A stretch of 64,000 nt of DNA, from contig NZ_VDUW01000005.1 of NCBI RefSeq assembly GCF_008039555.1, positions 62,001 to 126,000 on the forward strand. The letters are read 5' to 3'. A program made the position numbers and the translations under genes. Source of the DNA: Cerasibacillus terrae. Its GTDB lineage: Bacteria; Bacillota; Bacilli; Bacillales; Amphibacillaceae. The notes under the pieces are model-generated. The model was given only the letters and a program-made list of their open reading frames with translations, did no database searches and had not been told where the DNA came from. The first letter of the stretch is position 1. The number at the start of each line of letters is the position of its first letter. Of the stretch, positions 54,241 through 63,887 are shown piece by piece.

Positions 54241-55347
54241 TTAAAATCGAAAATTATATGCTTGTATTGGATTACAGGGCTGTCCTTCCATGACATGCAT
54301 CTTCCTATCCGTCAAATTCATAATCACCGCAAAAGCTGTGATCGAATCCTCATAATCAGATAAATGATGATTCTTATGTCGGCATATAGAATTTGGTGTA
54401 TTTGCATGATCAGACAACCAGCCTTTTATATCACTTTCTGTTACAGACTCACGGGCATGTGCTTCAATCAAATCTTTCATTCTATCTTTTCTAATAAAGC
54501 TATTTTCTTTTGTGTGGGTATGAAGTTTTTTATTTAAATGTGTGGAACAAAAATGATTCGTGTGGTATAAATAGGATGATTTCGTTTCACGAGTATCGAA
54601 GTGTTGTGGGGATAGTTCCATATTTATTGCGCGTTTTTGATTGATGTTATCTTGTGCAATTAACATATTTGCTGAAGAGGCAATTTTTCCATTGGCAACT
54701 TTATCTTGTGCTTCTTCTAGTGTCATAGAGTTTAAAATTTCTCTTAATCCTAAATGAATTGGTAATTGATCTGTTTTCACTTCCGAACGTATCGCATTTA
54801 AACAAACACCGAGCCCATGATTATTGGATCCAATTTTTCCAATGATTCCCCCTTCCGTAATCATATTGATTTTTACACCATTTTCCTTTTTTATTCGAAG
54901 TGCTACTAAACTTCTAGATTGGGAGGAACGCCAATCCCATGTTTGAGCTAAATATGCTTTCTGACCTAAGGGTGGCATGACAGCTACACTCGTACACCCA
55001 TCATGCTTATTTCCCGTTAACGCAATTTCACTCCTTGCATTTAAAGCTAAAATATCCTCAAATCTTACAGATGCACCTTCCGCAATCCCCTCTATCTCTT
55101 CCAGAAGCTCTACGTTCGTTTCTTTAATGGCATCCACATGAGATTTCGCCAATTCAACCGCTTCATCCCATTCGATATTCCTTTCATGCCAAAATAACTT
55201 TTCATACGAATCTAAACTAAACTCAATTTCTTCCTTCGCTAATTGTCCATGCTTTCTTCCCATTTCATGCGCCGAACCATTTAAATTTAATATTTTGATG
55301 GTATCACTCCTCCATTGTGTACAGTAGTTTAAACTACTGCTTTGCAT
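54241..55347 (-). CDS. C45 family peptidase / acyl-transferase-like Ntn hydrolase
   Basis: A 368-residue protein of the C45 (isopenicillin N acyltransferase-like) family. The likely nucleophile is the Cys in DGCTSVAVMPP near residue 118, with AQTWDWRS near 135 and NNHGLGVCLNAI near 175. In phage-free bacteria such enzymes cleave amide bonds of small peptides or acylated amino acids. The open frame runs to ATG 55347, but the only good ribosome binding site (GGAGGAG, 55307-55313) is 7 bases before an ATC codon at 55299, so translation may really start there (353 residues). The first codons would otherwise overlap a palindromic operator. Confidence 0.8.
   Translation of the reverse strand: MQSSSLNYCTQWRSDTIKILNLNGSAHEMGRKHGQLAKEEIEFSLDSYEKLFWHERNIEWDEAVELAKSHVDAIKETNVELLEEIEGIAEGASVRFEDILALNARSEIALTGNKHDGCTSVAVMPPLGQKAYLAQTWDWRSSQSRSLVALRIKKENGVKINMITEGGIIGKIGSNNHGLGVCLNAIRSEVKTDQLPIHLGLREILNSMTLEEAQDKVANGKIASSANMLIAQDNINQKRAINMELSPQHFDTRETKSSYLYHTNHFCSTHLNKKLHTHTKENSFIRKDRMKDLIEAHARESVTESDIKGWLSDHANTPNSICRHKNHHLSDYEDSITAFAVIMNLTDRKMHVMEGQPCNPIQAYNFRF
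55322..55339. promoter_or_regulatory. Perfect 18-bp palindrome at the C45 gene 5' end
   Basis: CAGTAGTTTAAACTACTG is a perfect inverted repeat. It lies 9 bases upstream of the GGAGGAG site of the C45/YfcC operon, a typical position for a repressor operator. Confidence 0.6.
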
Positions 55348-55537
55348 ACAGTTTATGATAATGGTGGAGAATTATGCTTTTTTAATTCATAATTACCCCA
55401 TCATTCAAAAGGAGGTTTAGACTCGACTTTCTTCAAAGTAGAACTTAACATCCATTCACAAGCCATTCTATAAATAGTAAAAAATAAGCTTTAGGTTTTT
55501 CAATTAAAGGGTTTAGCCTTTTGGCGTTGTATACAAA

Positions 55538-55918
55538 ATGGTACCATTTGGAAAAACGACTGTTCTCGCAGAAATAATCGATCATGAACAAGATCGAGTG
55601 ATTAGTCCGAAAACAGTTATATTTACATATACTTTCATTTATCAGTATAAAGATGAAAATGGTAAATTGTATAAAACGAGAAAAAACGTATCATCAGCTA
55701 CATATGATATGTACAAAGATAGTAAGTTTATTCCAATTAAGTATCGAAACAGATTTCCTTACGATACATTTATCGATAATCATTCGATTAGAGAGTTTTT
55801 TAGCCCGATTTTTACCGTTCCTACATTTATATTTGCTTTTATCGCTTATTTCATATATTTTTTTATAAAAAAATATATAGAAGTGTGGGGAATTCCATTT
55901 ATGCGGACACAAGAATAA
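55538..55918 (+). CDS. Small membrane protein, possibly DUF3592-like
   Basis: A 126-residue protein with a beta-rich soluble N-terminal part (TVIFTYTFIYQYKDENGKLY near residue 25) and one hydrophobic segment near 92-112. The soluble part resembles DUF3592, but the usual N-terminal membrane helix is absent, so it may be truncated. There is only a weak ribosome binding site before the ATG. Family assignment is tentative. Confidence 0.5.
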   Translation: MVPFGKTTVLAEIIDHEQDRVISPKTVIFTYTFIYQYKDENGKLYKTRKNVSSATYDMYKDSKFIPIKYRNRFPYDTFIDNHSIREFFSPIFTVPTFIFAFIAYFIYFFIKKYIEVWGIPFMRTQE

Positions 55919-56098
55919 GAGTCATAGCGAACGATATAAACCTTAACAATGATGCGAAAGTAATGATACATGTCATTTGTATTTTACCTTTTTATCTTGA
56001 ATGTATAATAATTTCCTGAAAGTATGTGGTCATTATTTTCTACAATGATATTATAAATAGTAACAATCCTATTATATTGTCTTTTCGGAGGTGAAAAT

Positions 56099-56500
56099 TT
56101 GTTTAAAATAATCATTTTAATTGTCTTTTTACTTTTTATGTATATGATCCTCAAGAACGAGAAAAAAGCTGTAAAATTTACTATTCTCACTTATTTTACG
56201 TTGTTATCTATTGTATTTATCACTGGTCATTATTATATTACAACCAATTATCAGCTAAACGATGCCCCTGTTGAAGGTGGATTCATGAAACTAGGAAGCT
56301 GGGTAGACATCTTTTCTCATTTATTCATTATCCCGACATTTTTAGCGCTTTTTTATAAGCTGTTTCAATTTGTTCGAAAATCAATTGAACAACGTTGGGT
56401 ACGCATTGTCTTGTATATATTTTGGTCGTTGGTCTTATTAGGCATTTACTTTTTATCCTACTTCTTTTTCATTCTAACCTTCTATGGATTTGCTCCATAG
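56099..56500 (+). CDS. Hypothetical small membrane protein
   Basis: A 133-residue protein with four hydrophobic segments (about 3-18, 25-48, 70-90, 104-130). I do not recognise the family. TTG start preceded by GGAGGTGAAAA at a good distance. It lies between the short DUF3592-like gene and the toxin-antitoxin locus. No signal peptide or catalytic motif seen. Confidence 0.65.
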   Translation: MFKIIILIVFLLFMYMILKNEKKAVKFTILTYFTLLSIVFITGHYYITTNYQLNDAPVEGGFMKLGSWVDIFSHLFIIPTFLALFYKLFQFVRKSIEQRWVRIVLYIFWSLVLLGIYFLSYFFFILTFYGFAP

Positions 56501-56568
56501 GGGAATGACAAGCAGCAGTTTAGCTGAAATATACAATCATAGATATTTATTTTATTGTAAAAATGCGG

Positions 56569-56727
56569 TATAATAAATTTAGAAGAACATAACATAAAAA
56601 AGACCGCCCATGCTAGAACATGGAACGGTCCTTCGTGTGAAAGCCCTTCAAGGGGGTAGCTCACATTTTAGGTTAGAAAAAGTAACCAACCCAGATGCGT
56701 GCTAGGCGAAATGGGTGGTTACTTTTT
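56569..56727 (+). ncRNA. Candidate type I antitoxin RNA
   Basis: A TATAAT box at 56569-56574 precedes a region without a gene that folds into a hairpin GACCG...CGGTC (about 56603-56630), a second one TGTGA...TCACA ending in TTTT (about 56636-56668), and a bidirectional terminator in which AGTAACCA-CCCA pairs with TGGGTGGTTACT (56677-56727). The transcript would run towards and overlap the 3' end of the opposite-strand toxin gene, as in known type I systems. Inferred from layout. Confidence 0.6.
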
Positions 56728-56799
56728 TTGTTGTGACAGTATGACAATAACCAATGTTGCAAAGGAAATCATCAAAGTTAAAGATTCAAATACTGTCAT
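56719..56799 (-). CDS. Putative holin-like toxin peptide (type I TA)
   Basis: A 26-residue peptide, MTVFESLTLMISFATLVIVI followed by LSQQKK. It has one hydrophobic helix and a basic end, which is the holin-like toxin (Hol_Tox) pattern of Bacillus type I toxin-antitoxin loci. GGGGGTGATAAG precedes the ATG, and this site can be masked: CCCTTT and AAAGGG pair around TAAATG just before it. The stop codon lies in the terminator hairpin shared with the antisense RNA. A TATAAT box is at 56869-56874 on the minus strand. Confidence 0.8.
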   Translation of the reverse strand: MTVFESLTLMISFATLVIVILSQQKK

Positions 56800-56887
56800 T
56801 CTTATCACCCCCTTTCATTTAAAAGGGAGTGAACTACCACCCACGAAAGCCCTATCACACGTATTATGATTATATCATAAAAGTAAT

Positions 56888-57580
56888 TTATTCGTTCCCC
56901 AACACTTCTTCTTTATACTCTGCCAAAACACCATCTTCCATCTGATATACTTTATCAAAATAGTTGATGAGTCGCATATCATGTGTCACGACGATGGTTG
57001 TTGTGTTTTTACTTTTTGTTTCCCTTTTTAAAATATCGGTCACTTCAAAAGCTAAATTCGTATCTAATGATGCAGTTGGTTCATCCGCCAGAATGATAGA
57101 TGGATTACTGTACAGTGCTTTTGCTATTGCCACACGTTGACGCTGACCACCAGATAAATCAGCTGGATACTTCGCACGCAAATCCGCAATTTCCAAATCT
57201 TTATACAAGCCTTCTAATTGTTCCTTTGTCATATTATTATTTTTCACTTTATCTAGTAACCTCAGCTGATCTGCTACGGTAAGAAATGGCACTAGATTCG
57301 ATGCTTGTAAAATAAAACCAATTTCATTCAACCGGAGTTTCGAACGATTCTTTTCATTCATTGCTGTCATCGTTTGGTTATTAATGATGACCTCCCCAGA
57401 AGTTGGCGTGAGTAACCCACCAATTATCGTTAAAAACGTACTTTTCCCTGAACCAGAGGGACCGATTATTGCAATAAAATCCCCACGTTCAGCCGTAAAA
57501 TCAATTTCCTTTAATGCTTCTACTTTTTTATGACCTGCCCCATACGTCTTCTTTACTTTATCTAACTGTAATATCGCCAT
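56888..57580 (-). CDS. ABC exporter ATP-binding protein (MacB/LolD/HrtA-like)
   Basis: A 230-residue ATPase. Walker A GPSGSGKST is near residue 39, the signature [15 protein letters not shown] near 140, and Walker B SIILADEPTASLD near 158. The AL-x-EID start and the size fit the MacB/LolD/HrtA class. It pairs with the FtsX-like permease encoded 3 bases upstream. AGGAGGG precedes the ATG. Confidence 0.9.
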   Translation of the reverse strand: MAILQLDKVKKTYGAGHKKVEALKEIDFTAERGDFIAIIGPSGSGKSTFLTIIGGLLTPTSGEVIINNQTMTAMNEKNRSKLRLNEIGFILQASNLVPFLTVADQLRLLDKVKNNNMTKEQLEGLYKDLEIADLRAKYPADLSGGQRQRVAIAKALYSNPSIILADEPTASLDTNLAFEVTDILKRETKSKNTTTIVVTHDMRLINYFDKVYQMEDGVLAEYKEEVLGNE

Positions 57581-57583
57581 TCC

Positions 57584-58651
57584 TCACCCTCCTATCGCTT
57601 GTAGTGGATCAATTTTTACAATGGTACGTACAGAGAAAACAGCTCCCATAATAGCAACGACCACGAAAATAAGTCCATATATTATCATTGTTACCATATC
57701 AAACGATACGGGAACAGCACTTGGCAAGAACGCCCCTGTCAAAAGGGTCAATCCAAAACCAATCACAACCCCAATAAAGCTAATCAAAAATGTTTGTGCT
57801 ATCACGGAATTAGCTAAATAACGGCTCGAAATCCCCTGTGCCTTCAAGACACCAAACATACTCATCTTTTGCACGGTCAACACATATAAAAATATGGCAA
57901 CAATAATTGCTGATATCACAATTAAGAAATAAATCATTAAATTTAACGTAAGATTCTGTTCCGTGTATCCCGGTAAATTTTCAATAAATGTATCAATCCC
58001 AATTACTTCTATTTCCTCTGGAGTTTCAATGGCATCCACATTATCCGTGCGAATAACAACCCCATTAATACGATCACTATTTTGTTCAGCTAGTTCTCCA
58101 AATTTCACACGGTGGAATGTATCTAAATCTGTATAAAGAACTGGTGATCCATGAAACCGTGCATTATCCGTAAAGCCGACAATCGTTAATTCAGCCTCTG
58201 TTCCGGATAAGCTAAGTGTATCTCCGATTGCAAATCCATCCTCTTTCAATTTATCTCCAGCGATAACCTCATTTTCCTTGGTAAACTTCTCTCCATCCGT
58301 CACTTCAGGCATCAAAAATTCATCTTCATTGATCCCGAACACAGAGATATTCGCTTTTTCATCATCATTATTCGCAATCGCACTGAACTGTCCAAGAATA
58401 GCCGTTTCATCCGCATCGATGCCCTCATGATCCTGTACGGTCATGGAAGAAAGACCTAAACTTTTATCCGATTCCTCTGTCAATACAATAGCATCCGCAT
58501 CCCATTTATCGACCGCTTCCCGATTCAGTTGTTGAAGCCCTGTTGCAAGGCCGGATAAAAAGAAAACCAAAAAGGCAACAAGCATTAATACACCTGTAAT
58601 TAATGTAAAACGCAATTTATTCTTCTTCATTTCTTTCCAGGCTAAGAACAT
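57584..58651 (-). CDS. ABC exporter permease, FtsX-like (HrtB-like)
   Basis: A 355-residue permease with one N-terminal membrane helix (about 13-36), a large extracellular domain of about 190 residues, and three C-terminal helices (about 235-345). It ends IDPLQAIGG, the same end as staphylococcal HrtB, the haem exporter permease, and has the same topology. A haem or drug export role is a family-level inference. GGAAG precedes the ATG. First gene of the two-gene operon. Confidence 0.82.
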   Translation of the reverse strand: MFLAWKEMKKNKLRFTLITGVLMLVAFLVFFLSGLATGLQQLNREAVDKWDADAIVLTEESDKSLGLSSMTVQDHEGIDADETAILGQFSAIANNDDEKANISVFGINEDEFLMPEVTDGEKFTKENEVIAGDKLKEDGFAIGDTLSLSGTEAELTIVGFTDNARFHGSPVLYTDLDTFHRVKFGELAEQNSDRINGVVIRTDNVDAIETPEEIEVIGIDTFIENLPGYTEQNLTLNLMIYFLIVISAIIVAIFLYVLTVQKMSMFGVLKAQGISSRYLANSVIAQTFLISFIGVVIGFGLTLLTGAFLPSAVPVSFDMVTMIIYGLIFVVVAIMGAVFSVRTIVKIDPLQAIGG

Positions 58652-58772
58652 CCAGACACTTCCTTTGACATTGGTGTTTTTTGACTTTTGATATTATCAT
58701 AGCATATTGGGGGCGGTGTTGAGGGTGTTGGTTAGTTATCCATCATAATATTTAAAGGTAACCACTTGTTGC

Positions 58773-58836
58773 TATAATACATTAACAGAATCCACCATGC
58801 CTCTTCACAATGCGACCATGGTGGGTCCTTTTATTT
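58773..58836 (+). other. Promoter-like box and hairpin without a gene
   Basis: TATAAT at 58773-58778 is followed by CCACCATG (58792-58799) pairing with CATGGTGG (58817-58824), then a T-rich tail. It could encode a short RNA of about 50 bases. The layout resembles the 5' part of the antitoxin region at 56569, but no toxin peptide was found opposite. The rest of 58652-59087 shows no gene. Confidence 0.35.
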
Positions 58837-59087
58837 ATAGAGGAGACTCTCTAGGGATCAAAGAATCAAAAATATACGAACAGCAATTAGATATTCTAAA
58901 AAGCGAAATCTTACTATAGATAATATAAATAAAAAAATGCTAAGAAACGATAATTCAGATTTTTACCCAAAATAGGTAACAATATATCTTATGATCTCAT
59001 TTATGTATAATTCTTATGCTACAGGCAACTTATGATACAGATTATTCAAATCCCTAACATTTATTAATTCATACAATCAAAACATAA

Positions 59088-59136
59088 GGAAGACTATGCC
59101 GTATAAATAAACAAAGGCACAACGACATAATCTTCC
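59088..59136 (-). terminator. Terminator after brxL
   Basis: GGAAGA-TATG-CGT pairs with ACG-CATA-TCTTCC with single-base mismatches, followed on the minus strand by T-rich sequence. Confidence 0.6.
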
Positions 59137-59147
59137 TCATATAGTAT

Positions 59148-61196
59148 TCATTGAACCCCCAACGCTTTAAACACTGCATCTATCGGATCAGAATAGAATA
59201 TAGGTTGTACTTTTACTAATAAATCTGATGGAACAGTCTGTAAATCTGCGACAGATGCTGCTGGAATTAATACCTTTTTTGCACCAGCATCGACACAGAC
59301 TTGTAGTACATTTGCAAAGTCCTCTACCTTAGCAATGGTTCCACCTACTGTCATATTTCCAATTACAGCCATACTATCTAAAACCGGTTTATTCATTGCT
59401 GCCGAAAATAATCCAATTAATTGCGCAATACCCAGTTCTTCTGTCAAATCAATCCCTTGTAAATCGCTAATATGCATTAAATAATCCCTCGTTTTTGTGC
59501 TGATAGAATTACTAACGCTTTTACTATTAGCAGTAAAATAACGAAATGCTGTATCAAGGCTTTCACGGGCACCACGGTGAGAGCCTACACCAGACTTATC
59601 GTACTTCCCTGTTCCCGGTACTACTTGGTTTTCTAGTTTATACACTCCAATCATACCGGTATTATTTTGACCAGCTACATATACATGGCCAGGTTTCCCC
59701 ATTCCTTCAGGTATTAATTTTCCACCACCTTGTTCAGGAACAGAGACAATTTCCTCATCCATTGTTTCTTTATCAATATAAGAGAACATTACATCGTAAA
59801 ATTCCATTCCACCGATTTTTTTCAACTGTTCCTTGACTCGCCGCCTACCTTCAAGCGCATATTTTAAAATTTCTTCCACATCTTCCTTTGTAAAATCCCC
59901 ATGTGGATATATTAGTTTAATCATACCGGAAACAGTTTTGCGAACGGCAATAGTATCACGTTGATTAAGATGCGTTCCTAATTTAAAAAAGTTTTCAATT
60001 GAATCTGTATATGATCGTTTTCGCATTTCTCTAAAATATTCTGCAATGTAATCCACAATAAATCCATATCGATTCGTAAAAAAATCTGGTCTCATTTTAG
60101 GAATTTCCCAACCGGGTAAATAATAATGCATTCGATCAAAGAATGCCGAATCATTTGCCATCTCTTCTGGAAACGGTGCAAACAAATGTGACGTTTTTAA
60201 AAGGACATCTACACTTTGGTTAATATTCCCCACAAACACCATAGAGGCACTTGCGTTTTTCTCTTCTTTTCCTCTAGCAAATGAACCTGATGCCATAAAA
60301 TCCTTCATGATTTGAATACCATCTTTATCTTTAAAACGAATTCCAGCTACCTCATCAAATGCGACACAATCCCACATACCAACTAAACCAATTTTTCTAG
60401 ACGCCATATTATAAAATAAATTGGCTACGGTGGTTTGTCCACCTGAGACAAGAATAGAATTTGGTGATAGTTCTTTATACACATGGGATTTCCCTGTTCC
60501 TCGTGGTCCTAATTCACACATATTGTAATTATTTTCCACTAAAGGGACTAATCGGAGCAATAAATGCCATTTTACTCGTTCTTCCAGCTGTGTAGGTTCC
60601 ATTCCAATGGATCGCATTAAAATATCAATCCATTCATTTTTTGTGAAATGGGTACGTCCACTAAATATTTCTTCCATATCCATATTCGGCATTTGAATAG
60701 GTTGTAATGTATTCACTATGAATGGGCTATTGTTCCGTTCTTCTTCATCGTAATAGTAATCCATTTTTACCATACACCAGATACCACCAACCAAAAGCTT
60801 GTCATATTCCTTCACATAATTTGCTGGAACAGGAACTGCTTTCAAGCCTAAATTAGAGAATTCAGCTTCATAGCGATCTACTTTTGGATTAAGTGCCACC
60901 GTTACCTTATCAATAATTGAATATTGTCCAAGTTCGCGAATTCGTGATTTTATTTTTTCTGCTTCATCTGGACGAACAAAGTTTTTAGAGAGAATTTTTT
61001 TAACTCGGTTTACTCCTTCTTGAATACTTGCCTCATCATCTGTAGCAGCATACATCCCTAACAAATATTCTAAAACATAGACAGGTACATTTGCTCCTTC
61101 TTTAATCAATTTAGTTAAGTCTTTTCTAACTACTCGCCCAGCAAATACTTCATTTAATTTTTTATCAAGTTCTTTATTTACTTCCATTCCTTTCAT
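59148..61196 (-). CDS. brxL: BREX system Lon-like AAA+ protein BrxL
   Basis: A 682-residue BrxL. The AAA+ part has Walker A GPRGTGKSHVYKE near 232 and Walker B VAFDEVAG near 280, and the C-terminal region from about 560 has the Lon-protease fold (PVLDSMAVIGNMTVGG near 600, AGAKKVLIPAAS near 635). The stretch where Lon has its catalytic serine reads LTEELGIAQLIGLFSAA here, so proteolysis is unlikely. ATG 61196 follows GGAGG; the GTG at 61202 overlaps it. Last gene of a BREX type 1-like operon, 17 bases after pglZ. Confidence 0.93.
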   Translation of the reverse strand: MKGMEVNKELDKKLNEVFAGRVVRKDLTKLIKEGANVPVYVLEYLLGMYAATDDEASIQEGVNRVKKILSKNFVRPDEAEKIKSRIRELGQYSIIDKVTVALNPKVDRYEAEFSNLGLKAVPVPANYVKEYDKLLVGGIWCMVKMDYYYDEEERNNSPFIVNTLQPIQMPNMDMEEIFSGRTHFTKNEWIDILMRSIGMEPTQLEERVKWHLLLRLVPLVENNYNMCELGPRGTGKSHVYKELSPNSILVSGGQTTVANLFYNMASRKIGLVGMWDCVAFDEVAGIRFKDKDGIQIMKDFMASGSFARGKEEKNASASMVFVGNINQSVDVLLKTSHLFAPFPEEMANDSAFFDRMHYYLPGWEIPKMRPDFFTNRYGFIVDYIAEYFREMRKRSYTDSIENFFKLGTHLNQRDTIAVRKTVSGMIKLIYPHGDFTKEDVEEILKYALEGRRRVKEQLKKIGGMEFYDVMFSYIDKETMDEEIVSVPEQGGGKLIPEGMGKPGHVYVAGQNNTGMIGVYKLENQVVPGTGKYDKSGVGSHRGARESLDTAFRYFTANSKSVSNSISTKTRDYLMHISDLQGIDLTEELGIAQLIGLFSAAMNKPVLDSMAVIGNMTVGGTIAKVEDFANVLQVCVDAGAKKVLIPAASVADLQTVPSDLLVKVQPIFYSDPIDAVFKALGVQ

Positions 61197-61213
61197 TTTC
61201 ACCTCCCCTTTTT

Positions 61214-63772
61214 TTAAAAATCAAAGTCACTTATAATTCCTAAATTAATTGTAAATGGAATTTTATCTATGATAACATCTGTTTCCGTATCTTTAATCAC
61301 TAGATAATATGTCATATTTCGGTCATAATCTAACCTTTTTAATGCAAATTGGATGTTAAATACTCGTTCTTTTGGATCACTACTTGTCAAATCTCCAATA
61401 ATAATTTCTTTATTCGATAAAGCTTGATCCTTTTCATCCGTTATATACACCACTACTTTACGAGGGGTTATTTTATCTGCTATTTTTTCAGTTTGAAAAA
61501 AGTCTAACGCAAAAATACTATTTGTGATTTGACGTGTTGTGCTTGTTAAATGGATATCTACCTTTTGTGATGATTCTGCTCCACGTTGCCCTGCCCGTTT
61601 ATTTTTAATCTTTAATAATGGCACGGAAACTTCTTGTAAGCTTGCACCACCATGGACGAATTTCGATCCTGCACCTTGAATACGATAACGAATGGTCGCA
61701 TTCGGAACATAAGCATACAGATTCGGCTCATTTTCAATGATACTAGATAGATCAGTCGTAAATTGACCTGGTAATTCCTTTTGTTCTCGAGATAACATGT
61801 AACGGCGTTTTATTTCAAGCGCATCAATGGACTCTTTTTGCAATAAATCACTCGTCCTTAAATCATCCTTTTGAAATAAAAATCCATGATCTGCCGTTAT
61901 ATAGAGATATGTACCGCTTAAATCGTTACGAATAATTCGTACTAAATTAGATAATTCGTCCAATGCTTGTTCTACTGCTTGGAACGTACCTGATTCTGTC
62001 GCAGCATTATCCCCAATGGCATCAATAGCATCGTGATATATATATATTAATTTCTTACCTTTAAATTTTTCTCTTCGCCCTGTCTTGTTCATCGCAAAAA
62101 CATCTTCAAAATGGATAGCAATACTATCTTCTGAATAGGACTTAAGGATATTGTTTCTATTTTCCAATCCGGATGAATTCTGTCCATTTACTAATACTTG
62201 TCCTCGTTCATTTATTTCTAGTTGATTATGTGGTAATAAAGCTGCCATTCCTAGCTTCGTTACCGATGGGACGACACTTATCATTGATTCCATTTCACAG
62301 TCGCCCATAATTTCCGTATTTAATCTTTCTTGCAATTCTTTTCCTACTTCATAACGCATTGCGTCCGAAATAATAACAAATACTCGTTCATTTTTATGCA
62401 CATGTGGTGCGATAAACGTGGTATAAAAATGTTGTTGATTCCGAACTCCTGATAAGGACCAATCATTTGTCATTTCATTTTTAACGGCTTGTGACCAATT
62501 TGTACTTAATTCCCCATGAAACCAATTTGTATATAAATTTTCTATAAGTGGCTTCAGTTTGGATAATATATCACTTGGACCTTCAGCATCATATGCAAGA
62601 TAGAATTTACGGTAATATGTATCCATTAAATAATATTCTTTTACATATGCTTGATATAATGAAACAGCTTGACTTTCTGGGATACCATATGCGTACTCTT
62701 TTTTAAATGCCTGCATCTTTACCGCAAAAAATAACGCTTCGTAGAGATATCGATACTTATCATAGAAATGTTTGGTTCTTCTTCTGTTTATCAAGCCAAG
62801 ATGTGACTCATAATCTTCTTGTTGGTTTAATAAACTATTCGCAATATAAATAATTACTGCTCGATCAATATACGGGAAAATATCTCCTTCTTGAAAAACC
62901 TCAATAGGTAACTGATTCAATGTGTCAGCTAAACGAATTTCTTCCTCAATTTCTTCCATGTAATCATTAAATTTTTTATAATCTTCCTTATGGTTCATCC
63001 AATGATCAATAAAAACAAATGCATTCGTTCGATTATACTCTGCAATAAATTGCGAGAAATTCGATAAGTACTTTTCATCTACCGAACGACTTAAGGCAGT
63101 AAGAGATAAATGCATACATAAAGTGCGTAATGTCTTCTTTTCACGCGTATAATTGTACTCTTTTTCAACGTAGTTCCAAAATGTATCAATATCGAAGTAA
63201 CGCTCTATATCGTATAAATAACGATTGTTTTCATCATCTAATGTATCCATTAGTACTTTTCTTAGAACCGTTTCAAAGTCAAGTGATTGTGTTTTACATA
63301 TGACATTCATTATTGCTAATTCGATTAATTCCTTCGTATATGTTTGAATAGCAAAAGACTTCAATCGCTTCGTTCGGTCTTTGCTCTTAAAAAATTGCGC
63401 GTACTGTTGAACCATAGCACGAAAAGAATAATCGATTTGTAAATCACTCATAATTAAAGACAAACGATCAGCATAAAATACCTTTGAGTATAATACCGTA
63501 TCATATAGCCAATTCTCTCTCGATTGTAAATCCATATTAGTATATATTAAATACGAAGATGTCGGATCTTCTTCCTCTAATAAATGTTTTGCATAAAATT
63601 GATTATGTTTATGTAAATGGATGGTTTTTACATTCTCTATTTGTACATTGTTGAAATCATCTACAAATTCTTTATCAATATCTGTCCAAAATACAAGCTT
63701 TCTTTCCTCCCCATCTTTTAATGGTTCATTGAAAGCTTCTTGTAAAGAAGACATAATTTGGTTTGATTGCAC
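61214..63772 (-). CDS. pglZ: BREX system phosphatase-like protein PglZ
   Basis: An 852-residue PglZ. The central alkaline-phosphatase-like domain has VFVIISDAMRYEVGKELQ near residue 418, SVVPSVTKLGMAALLPHN near 450 and YLYITADHGFLFQ near 618, the metal-binding Asp and His positions. It is essential in BREX systems that methylate host DNA and block phage replication. GTG 63772 fits AGGTG 9 bases upstream better than GTG 63781. It lies directly before brxL, the usual BREX type 1 order. Confidence 0.92.
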   Translation of the reverse strand: MQSNQIMSSLQEAFNEPLKDGEERKLVFWTDIDKEFVDDFNNVQIENVKTIHLHKHNQFYAKHLLEEEDPTSSYLIYTNMDLQSRENWLYDTVLYSKVFYADRLSLIMSDLQIDYSFRAMVQQYAQFFKSKDRTKRLKSFAIQTYTKELIELAIMNVICKTQSLDFETVLRKVLMDTLDDENNRYLYDIERYFDIDTFWNYVEKEYNYTREKKTLRTLCMHLSLTALSRSVDEKYLSNFSQFIAEYNRTNAFVFIDHWMNHKEDYKKFNDYMEEIEEEIRLADTLNQLPIEVFQEGDIFPYIDRAVIIYIANSLLNQQEDYESHLGLINRRRTKHFYDKYRYLYEALFFAVKMQAFKKEYAYGIPESQAVSLYQAYVKEYYLMDTYYRKFYLAYDAEGPSDILSKLKPLIENLYTNWFHGELSTNWSQAVKNEMTNDWSLSGVRNQQHFYTTFIAPHVHKNERVFVIISDAMRYEVGKELQERLNTEIMGDCEMESMISVVPSVTKLGMAALLPHNQLEINERGQVLVNGQNSSGLENRNNILKSYSEDSIAIHFEDVFAMNKTGRREKFKGKKLIYIYHDAIDAIGDNAATESGTFQAVEQALDELSNLVRIIRNDLSGTYLYITADHGFLFQKDDLRTSDLLQKESIDALEIKRRYMLSREQKELPGQFTTDLSSIIENEPNLYAYVPNATIRYRIQGAGSKFVHGGASLQEVSVPLLKIKNKRAGQRGAESSQKVDIHLTSTTRQITNSIFALDFFQTEKIADKITPRKVVVYITDEKDQALSNKEIIIGDLTSSDPKERVFNIQFALKRLDYDRNMTYYLVIKDTETDVIIDKIPFTINLGIISDFDF

Positions 63773-63798
63773 TAGGTTCACCTACTTTCATATTATAT

Positions 63799-63828
63799 AA
63801 AGGTACATCTAATACTCGATGCACCTTT
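63799..63828 (-). terminator. Stem-loop between the upstream partial gene and pglZ
   Basis: On the minus strand AAAGGT-CATC pairs with GATG-ACCTTT with one mismatch in each arm, followed by ATAT. It may attenuate transcription into pglZ. Confidence 0.5.
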
Positions 63829-63887
63829 ATATTAGCTTATCACTATTTTAAATAATTCCTAAACAACCTCTTCTAAATTTTATAGAA

